A DNA stretch of 18,337 bases from Phycisphaerales bacterium UBA6054 (GTDB taxonomy: Bacteria > Planctomycetota > Phycisphaerae > Phycisphaerales > UBA1924): positions 1 through 18,337 of the forward strand of contig DIYM01000011.1 of NCBI GenBank assembly GCA_002429045.1, read 5' to 3'. Shown here one piece after another: positions 14,150-18,337 of this stretch. The translations under genes were made by a program, and so were the position numbers. The notes below the pieces were generated by a model. It had not been told where the DNA came from, made no database searches, and saw only the letters and a program-made list of their open reading frames with translations. Position 1 is the first letter of the stretch, and the number at the start of each line of letters is the position of its first letter.

Positions 14150-15247
14150 ATGACTGATCCCGCGAGCCACATCTCTCCGAGCGGCAAGCCCCGCATCCTC
14201 ACCGGCGACACGCCCACCGGGCAGCTCCACCTGGGGCACTGGGTCGGCTCGCTCGAGAACCGTGTCAGGCTCATCGATGAGTACGAGTGCTTCTTCCTGA
14301 TCGCGAACATGCACGCGTTCACCACGCGGGCCGACAAGCCCGACGGCATCCGCCGGTCCACGCTGGACATCATCAAGGACTGGATCGCGTGCGGCATGGA
14401 TCCCGACCGGTCCACGTTCGTGCTCCAGACCGAGATCCCGGCGATCGCCGAGCTGACCTGGTACCTCGCCATGCTGCTGCCCTTCAACCGGGTCATGCGC
14501 AACCCCACGCTCAAAACCGAGCTCGAGACCAAGGAGCTGGGCGACAACTACAGCTTCGGCTTCCCGATGTACACGGTCGGGCAGTGCGCCGACATCCTGA
14601 TCTTCCGCCCCGAACTGGTGCCGGTGGGAGAGGACCAGCTGGCGCACATCGAGCCGTGCCGCGAGGTCGCGCGCCGGTTCAGCCAGACGTACTGCGGCGT
14701 GGATCCGCAGACCGAGGACGCCGACTACGTCAGCGCCGGCGGCCTGTTCCCGATCCCAGAGGGCAAGGTCGGGCGCGTGGCGCGCCTCATCGGCACCGAC
14801 GGGGTCAACAAGATGTCCAAGAGCCTGAACAACGCGATCTTCCTGACCGACACCTTCAAGCAGATCAAGAAAAAGCTCGGCGGGCTCTACACCGGACGCC
14901 AGACGATGGACGAGCCGGGCGACATCAACAACAGCCTGTTCCAGTACGTCCGCGCGTTCATCGACGACGCCGGCCGCGTCGCGGAGCTCGAGAAGAAGTA
15001 CGCCGAGGGCGACAACATCGGCGACGGGCACATCAAGGTCGAGGTCGCAGAGCACATCGATCGGCTGCTCGGGCCCATGCGGGCGAGGCGTGCCGATTTC
15101 GAGGGCGAGAAGGGCGACGAGAAGATCCTGCAGATCCTCCGCGAGCACACCCGCCGGGCGAACGAGGCGGCCGAAGAAACCCTGTACCTCGCCAAACAGG
15201 CCATGCGCCTCGATTTCGGCATCCGCGAACTCTCCTTCCCCGGATAA
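14150..15247 (+). CDS. trpS: Tryptophanyl-tRNA synthetase
   Basis: Class Ic synthetase that charges tRNA-Trp, cytoplasmic homodimer. The 365-residue protein starts with RILTGDTPTGQLHLGHWVGSL, the HIGH motif being HLGH (27-30). It continues through the tryptophan pocket region (YTVGQCADILIFRPELVPVGEDQLAHIE). The KMSKS loop is at 221-225 (NKMSKSLNN). The C-terminal helical domain is complete (AEETLYLAKQAMRLDFGI). Length is slightly above the 330-residue E. coli type, and GGLFPIPEGKVGRVARLIGTDGVNKMSKS recalls the TrpS2-like group. ATG 14150 is the natural start; the frame is open far upstream, but that part is the shadow of other genes. No Shine-Dalgarno is present, and a TACCAT box nine bases upstream points to a leaderless message. 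It is followed by a MauE-like gene 18 bases downstream. Confidence 0.96.
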   Translation: MTDPASHISPSGKPRILTGDTPTGQLHLGHWVGSLENRVRLIDEYECFFLIANMHAFTTRADKPDGIRRSTLDIIKDWIACGMDPDRSTFVLQTEIPAIAELTWYLAMLLPFNRVMRNPTLKTELETKELGDNYSFGFPMYTVGQCADILIFRPELVPVGEDQLAHIEPCREVARRFSQTYCGVDPQTEDADYVSAGGLFPIPEGKVGRVARLIGTDGVNKMSKSLNNAIFLTDTFKQIKKKLGGLYTGRQTMDEPGDINNSLFQYVRAFIDDAGRVAELEKKYAEGDNIGDGHIKVEVAEHIDRLLGPMRARRADFEGEKGDEKILQILREHTRRANEAAEETLYLAKQAMRLDFGIRELSFPG

Positions 15248-15265
15248 CCTGCCCGAGGAGGCCCC

Positions 15266-15790
15266 ATGCCCGAGCAAGACGTCAGCACGCCAATCGGTCC
15301 GCAGCCGCGCTTCTGGTTCTCACGTCTCGCGGTGCTCCTGATCCTGGCGGCGTGGGTGTACGCGGGCGTGACGAAGATCAGGTCGATCGACGAGTTCCTC
15401 CGGGTCATCGAGCTGCACGATGTCATTGCGCCCGAGTACCGCATGCTCGGGATCCTGCTGCCGATGATCGAGCTTCTGCTGGCGTTGCTGCTGGTCTTCG
15501 TGCTCGGCTCGGAGCTGCGCAAATCGTTCGGCCGCACCGTGCTGATCATGTCCGCGTCCCTCGTGGCGTTCTTCGTGGTCTACCTCTCGTTCGTCCCTGA
15601 TGAGGTCCTCCAGGAATCCGGTTGCGGCTGCTGGGGCAAGGACGGCGCGCCGATCCCGGTCGCGTCCGGCATGGACAACTCCGTCCGCATCGGCTCGCTG
15701 GTCACCACGGGGACGCTGCTGATCCTGCACGCGCTCGCGTTGCTCGGCCCGGCCGTCACGACGAAGCGGCTGGCCAAACGCGCGGGCTGA
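15266..15790 (+). CDS. MauE/DoxX-like four-helix membrane protein
   Basis: A 174-residue integral membrane protein with four predicted helices (about 20-37, 61-81, 91-109 and 141-162). It carries the AGVTKI signature after helix 1 and the conserved IEL in helix 2. The loop between helices 3 and 4 holds a Cys-Gly-Cys pair (GCGCWG, Cys120 and Cys122). This layout fits the MauE branch of the DoxX superfamily, in which the cysteine pair is thought to support disulfide chemistry in the envelope. A role with thioredoxin-like partners is plausible but unproved; an exported TlpA-type protein is encoded about 3 kb away on the other strand. The start is set by GAGGAGG (15255-15261), four bases before ATG 15266, 18 bases after trpS, so the two are probably co-transcribed. 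Confidence 0.8.
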   Translation: MPEQDVSTPIGPQPRFWFSRLAVLLILAAWVYAGVTKIRSIDEFLRVIELHDVIAPEYRMLGILLPMIELLLALLLVFVLGSELRKSFGRTVLIMSASLVAFFVVYLSFVPDEVLQESGCGCWGKDGAPIPVASGMDNSVRIGSLVTTGTLLILHALALLGPAVTTKRLAKRAG

Positions 15791-15844
15791 CGGGCATTCC
15801 CAGCCGATCCGCTCGATCCGCTGGGCCTGCCCAAGGCGAGCCGG

Positions 15845-15850
15845 TATGCT
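15845..15850 (+). promoter_or_regulatory. -10 box TATGCT, six bases before the ppk2 ATG
   Basis: TATGCT is followed by exactly six bases and ATG 15857, so transcription should begin at the start codon. No ribosome site exists. GGCGAG (15835-15840) and CTCGCC (15849-15854) form an inverted repeat around the box, which may be an operator or chance. Confidence 0.5.
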
Positions 15851-15856
15851 CGCCGG

Positions 15857-16675
15857 ATGGACCTTTCAAAGTATCGTGTCGAGCCGGGTTCGCGGGTCGG
15901 TCTGAGCGAGTGGAGCACCGACGACGCAGACGGGCTTGAGCGGGACGGGGTTGAGGCGCGCTTTGCCGAGAATGTGGAAGCGATCAGCGCGCTCCAGCAC
16001 CGGCTGTACGCCGAGCACAAGCGGTCGGTGCTCGTGGTGCTCCAGGCGATGGACGCGGCGGGCAAGGACTCGACCATCCGGCACGTCTTCGGGGCCGTCA
16101 ACCCCCAGGGCGTGCAGGTCAAGGCGTTCAAGAAGCCCACGCCGGACGAGCTCGACCGGGATTTCCTCTGGCGGGTGCACCGGCACGCCCCCAAGCGCGG
16201 GCACATCCAGGTGTTCAACCGCTCGCACTACGAGGACGTGCTGATTGTGCGGGTCAACGGGCTCGTGCCCGAGGAGCGCTGGCGGGCGCGCTACGAGATC
16301 ATCAACCAGTTCGAGGCCCTGCTGGCCCAGGCGGGCACGCGGATCGTCAAGGTCTACCTGCACGTTTCCAAAGAACGCCAGAAAGAGAAACTGCTCCGCC
16401 GCCTGACCGACCCGAGCCGGAACTGGAAGTTCGAGGCGGCGGACTTCGAGACACGCTCGAAATGGGACGCGTACATGCGGGCGTACGAGGACGCGATCGG
16501 ACGCTGCTCCACCCAGGCCGCGCCGTGGTTCATCGTCCCCGCGGACCGCAAGTGGCACCGCCTGGCGATCGTCTCCGAGATCGTGCGCACCACCCTGGAA
16601 TCGATCGGCCCGGAGTTCCCCGAGCCCTCGATCGACCCCCAGGCGGCGCTCGAACTGCTCGATCGGTTCACATGA
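15857..16675 (+). CDS. ppk2: Polyphosphate kinase 2, class III-like
   Basis: Transfers phosphate between polyphosphate and nucleotides. The 272-residue single PPK2 domain has Walker A QAMDAAGKDSTI (63-74), Walker B VFNRSHYEDVLIVRV (119-133) and a basic lid (RQKEKLLRRLTDPSRNWKF). The end is STQAAPWFIVPADRKWHR. The N-terminus SKYRVEP and the AMDA.GKD form of Walker A resemble class III enzymes such as that of Meiothermus ruber. Those use both AMP and ADP as acceptors; class assignment from motifs alone is tentative. It would regenerate ADP/ATP from stored polyphosphate. ATG 15857 fits the family N-terminus, has no ribosome site, and lies six bases after a TATGCT box. It is separated from the MauE-like gene by 66 bases that also hold a tandem 9-base repeat, and ends convergent to the repressor gene. 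Confidence 0.93.
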   Translation: MDLSKYRVEPGSRVGLSEWSTDDADGLERDGVEARFAENVEAISALQHRLYAEHKRSVLVVLQAMDAAGKDSTIRHVFGAVNPQGVQVKAFKKPTPDELDRDFLWRVHRHAPKRGHIQVFNRSHYEDVLIVRVNGLVPEERWRARYEIINQFEALLAQAGTRIVKVYLHVSKERQKEKLLRRLTDPSRNWKFEAADFETRSKWDAYMRAYEDAIGRCSTQAAPWFIVPADRKWHRLAIVSEIVRTTLESIGPEFPEPSIDPQAALELLDRFT

Positions 16676-16730
16676 CCCCGGTCCGTTCGGCCCGGTCCGC
16701 CTGATCGGGTTCGCGGGGGATGCGGAGCGC

Positions 16731-17630
16731 TCAGCGGGCGGGCCCGATCTTGCGGATCACGGACACGCCCGCGTACAGCCCGGCGATGTCCTCCCTCGGC
16801 ACGGTCCTGGACGGGTACTCGTTGTTGATCGGCTGGATGCGGATCAGCGTTTCGCCAGCGTCACCTTCCTCGAAGTAGATCCGCTTGAACGTGGTGTCGT
16901 GGTCGGGCTCGAATCGCACGAAGCAGTCCATGCCGCTGCGCACGTCCGTCGCCGGGGAGAACACGACGATGTCGCCCTCCCGGTAGTCCGGCGACATCGA
17001 GTCGCCGATCACCCGCGCGGCGAACGCGTCGGCGTCCCGCACATCGGGCGCGCGCACGTATTCGTCGGCTACGCGGGCGGGATAACCCAGATCCGTGAAG
17101 TCCGCCGGGTATCCCGCGGCGACGTTGTTGATCAACGGGATCTCGCTGGGCAACGCCGACGCGATCGACTCGACCGGGTCGGGCGCCGGATCGAGCCGAT
17201 CGATCAGCGAGCGGAGCGCGCCCGACTTGAACATCTCGTCGAGCGACCCCCCGCCCGAGGCCTGCTCCGCCAGGAGGCGTGCCAGCGATCGCGCCGACCG
17301 GTCGCGCGCCCGCAGGGTCTCGATGTCACGCCTGACCTCGGGTGGCATCTTGTCGAGGTGCGCCAGCCGGACCAGCCCGCCCTGATCGAACGACAACGCG
17401 CGCTCCAGGCGGCGCGTCAAGGCCTCGGAAGGCGTCGCGCGGTGACCGTTCTCGAGCGACGAGAGGTAGGACTTCGCGCAGCCGACCCGGGCGGCGAGAT
17501 CGTCGAGCGTCAGACGCAGAGACCGCCTCCGGCTGCGCACCGCGTCGCCGAACGCGGGCCCGCACGGATCGCCCGAGCCGGGCACGTCAGCGGATGTCAC
17601 GGTTTGTGCGCTACTTCTTGGTGATCCCAT
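16731..17630 (-). CDS. XRE-family repressor with S24 (LexA/CI-type) self-cleavage domain
   Basis: A 299-residue transcription factor. Residues about 27-80 are an XRE/Cro-type helix-turn-helix (FGDAVRSRRRSLRLTLDDLAARVG, SYLSSLENGHRATPSEALTRRLERAL). A helical linker follows. Residues about 163-299 are a peptidase S24 domain. INNVAAGYPADF carries a candidate Ala172-Gly173 cleavage bond, VIGDSMSPDYREGDIVVF the Ser211 nucleophile, and TTFKRIYF the Lys249 base. Bond-to-Ser (39) and Ser-to-Lys (38) distances are close to E. coli LexA (35 and 37). The architecture matches HdiR and phage CI, which repress until RecA-stimulated autocleavage after DNA damage. ATG 17630 has AAGGG six bases upstream; a TTG at 17645 is less likely. 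A palindrome at 17672-17699 in front of it suggests autoregulation and control of the divergent gene. Confidence 0.88.
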   Translation of the reverse strand: MGSPRSSAQTVTSADVPGSGDPCGPAFGDAVRSRRRSLRLTLDDLAARVGCAKSYLSSLENGHRATPSEALTRRLERALSFDQGGLVRLAHLDKMPPEVRRDIETLRARDRSARSLARLLAEQASGGGSLDEMFKSGALRSLIDRLDPAPDPVESIASALPSEIPLINNVAAGYPADFTDLGYPARVADEYVRAPDVRDADAFAARVIGDSMSPDYREGDIVVFSPATDVRSGMDCFVRFEPDHDTTFKRIYFEEGDAGETLIRIQPINNEYPSRTVPREDIAGLYAGVSVIRKIGPAR

Positions 17631-17636
17631 ACAAAG

Positions 17637-17641
17637 CCCTT
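17637..17641 (-). promoter_or_regulatory. Ribosome binding site for the repressor gene
   Basis: The minus strand reads AAGGG, six bases before ATG 17630. This favours that codon over the upstream in-frame TTG at 17645, which would place the ribosome site inside the coding sequence. Confidence 0.55.
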
Positions 17642-17646
17642 GCAAA

Positions 17647-17657
17647 GTGTTCTCTTG
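17647..17657. promoter_or_regulatory. Extra operator half-site
   Basis: GTGTTCTCTTG matches GTGAACTCTTG, the right arm of the palindrome at 17672-17699, at 9 of 11 positions. Its CTCTTGC also pairs perfectly with GCAAGAG at 17671-17677. It lies close to the predicted -10 region of the repressor gene. Confidence 0.5.
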
Positions 17658-17671
17658 CGGGGTAAAAAAGG

Positions 17672-17699
17672 CAAGAGTTCACATTATTGTGAACTCTTG
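17672..17699. promoter_or_regulatory. 28-bp palindromic operator in the divergent gap
   Basis: CAAGAGTTCACA (17672-17683) is the exact reverse complement of TGTGAACTCTTG (17688-17699), with only TTAT between them. Such a long, perfect, AT-richer palindrome between a repressor and a divergent gene is a classic operator. TTCACA at 17678-17683 also resembles a -35 box, with TAGGGT at 17702-17707 eighteen bases later as a -10 for the rightward gene. On the other strand TTGCCT, 17 bases, then AACACT could drive the repressor. Binding would then cover both promoters. Confidence 0.75.
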
Positions 17700-17741
17700 G
17701 GTAGGGTTTGTCAAGCGTATCGGATCGGGATGGGAGCGACC

Positions 17742-18251
17742 ATGGGCAGAGCGACTGGGGGGAAGGGAACTCGGACGGCGTCGTGGCTGGGCGATCGTTG
17801 CTCGTCGATCGATCTCCGCCGGGGACTGGACGACCGGACGGCGGAGACGGTGATCAACCGGGCCGAGTGGCTCGGGGACCCCGACCGTCGGATGGTCATC
17901 GCGGTGTTCGGGGACGGGCTGTCGGCGGCGGCGGTGGCCGCGTTGCAGCAGCAGAACGCCAGGCAGGTCCGGCGCGTGGTGGCCCGGGCGGCGGCCCGGT
18001 TGCTCGAGCCGATCGCGGTGTTCGTTGCCACCCGCTCGGGCGAATGGCCGAACTCCCGCGCCGAGGTCGGGCGTGCGATCTATCACCACGGGAGATCGCT
18101 GCGTGAGACCGCCGGGGTGCTGGGGTTGTCGCTGTACACGGTGCGTAAGCACCGCGACGCGATCGAGGGGATCTTCGAGAGCGAGCGCGCCCGGGCCCGG
18201 AGACCGGGCCCGCGCGGCACGGACCGGGACATCGACCGGGGCTGGCGTTGA
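17742..18251 (+). CDS. Small protein with two predicted helix-turn-helix motifs
   Basis: A 169-residue basic protein that I do not recognise as a named family. Residues about 50-88 (MVIAVFGDGLSAAAVAALQ...VRRVVARAAARLL) look like an HTH similar in rhythm to sigma-70 region 4 or a resolvase-type motif. Residues about 117-145 (GRSLRETAGVLGLSLYTVRKHRDAI) are a clearer HTH with the typical G-LS--TV turn. The last ~25 residues are Arg/Pro-rich. It may be a transcription factor or a divergent sigma-like protein, but no region 2 is present. ATG 17742 has GGGAG five bases upstream; an in-frame ATG at 17730 would contain that site. It diverges from the repressor across the palindromic operator, so I infer that it is the repressor's target. 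Confidence 0.75.
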   Translation: MGRATGGKGTRTASWLGDRCSSIDLRRGLDDRTAETVINRAEWLGDPDRRMVIAVFGDGLSAAAVAALQQQNARQVRRVVARAAARLLEPIAVFVATRSGEWPNSRAEVGRAIYHHGRSLRETAGVLGLSLYTVRKHRDAIEGIFESERARARRPGPRGTDRDIDRGWR

Positions 18252-18337
18252 CCAGGCGTTGGACCCATCGCCCGGCCCGGTCGGTCGCGGCGCCGCGCGC
18301 GATGTCCGGATCGGCGCGCCGCGCCTGCGCGGCGTTC

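Noticed and set aside
18192..18212. Strong GC hairpin (CGGGCCCGG, loop AGA, CCGGGCCCG) as a terminator
   Set aside because: It lies inside the end of the double-HTH coding region, encodes Arg/Pro/Gly repeats, and has no U-tract; likely a codon effect.
16731..18337. Prophage or integrative element call
   Set aside because: Only a CI/LexA-like regulator and a DNA-binding protein are visible; no integrase, att site, tRNA or structural genes appear before the window ends.
1..18337. CRISPR arrays, tRNA/rRNA genes, insertion sequences
   Set aside because: No regularly spaced repeats, no tRNA or rRNA signatures, and no transposase motifs or terminal repeats were seen on either strand.

Overview
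The window is high-GC bacterial chromosome, about two-thirds G+C or more by eye. It is packed with full-length housekeeping genes on both strands. The gene content, Lys/Arg/Pro-rich tails, short intergenic gaps and several SD-less genes with a TAnnnT box directly before ATG suggest a planctomycete, most likely of the Phycisphaerae. That placement is an inference; no rRNA or other direct marker is present.

Layout, left to right. 1-384: 3' end of a small GADAV-type protein cut by the window edge. 385-618: intergenic stretch with a -10 box, a 30-codon leaderless candidate micro-ORF and a terminator-like hairpin. 619-4458: leuS (leucyl-tRNA synthetase with a ~65-residue insert) and a SAM methyltransferase, both +. 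4649-7781: three leftward genes, pabB (aminodeoxychorismate synthase I), a PilZ c-di-GMP receptor and nadA (quinolinate synthase). 7774-10653: ppdK (pyruvate, phosphate dikinase) with a histone-H1-like basic tail, divergent from pabB. 10715-13021: leftward trpC and an exported LolA/DUF2092-like plus TlpA-like thioredoxin fusion. 13089-16675: rightward CPBP intramembrane protease, trpS, a MauE/DoxX-like membrane protein and a class III-like polyphosphate kinase 2. 16731-18251: a divergent regulatory pair, an XRE plus S24 (LexA/CI/HdiR-type) self-cleaving repressor candidate (-) and a small protein with two predicted helix-turn-helix motifs (+). A near-perfect 28-bp palindrome plus an extra half-site lies between them.

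Most genes serve unrelated core functions: tRNA charging, NAD, folate and Trp precursors, PEP/pyruvate interconversion and polyphosphate-nucleotide exchange. The part that looks like an uncharacterised system is the right end. There the repressor keeps an Ala-Gly cleavage site and a Ser/Lys dyad, and the shared operator overlaps plausible promoters for both genes. It reads as a DNA-damage or stress switch governing a novel two-HTH protein. Whether it is stand-alone or the edge of a mobile element cannot be decided, because the window ends just beyond it.
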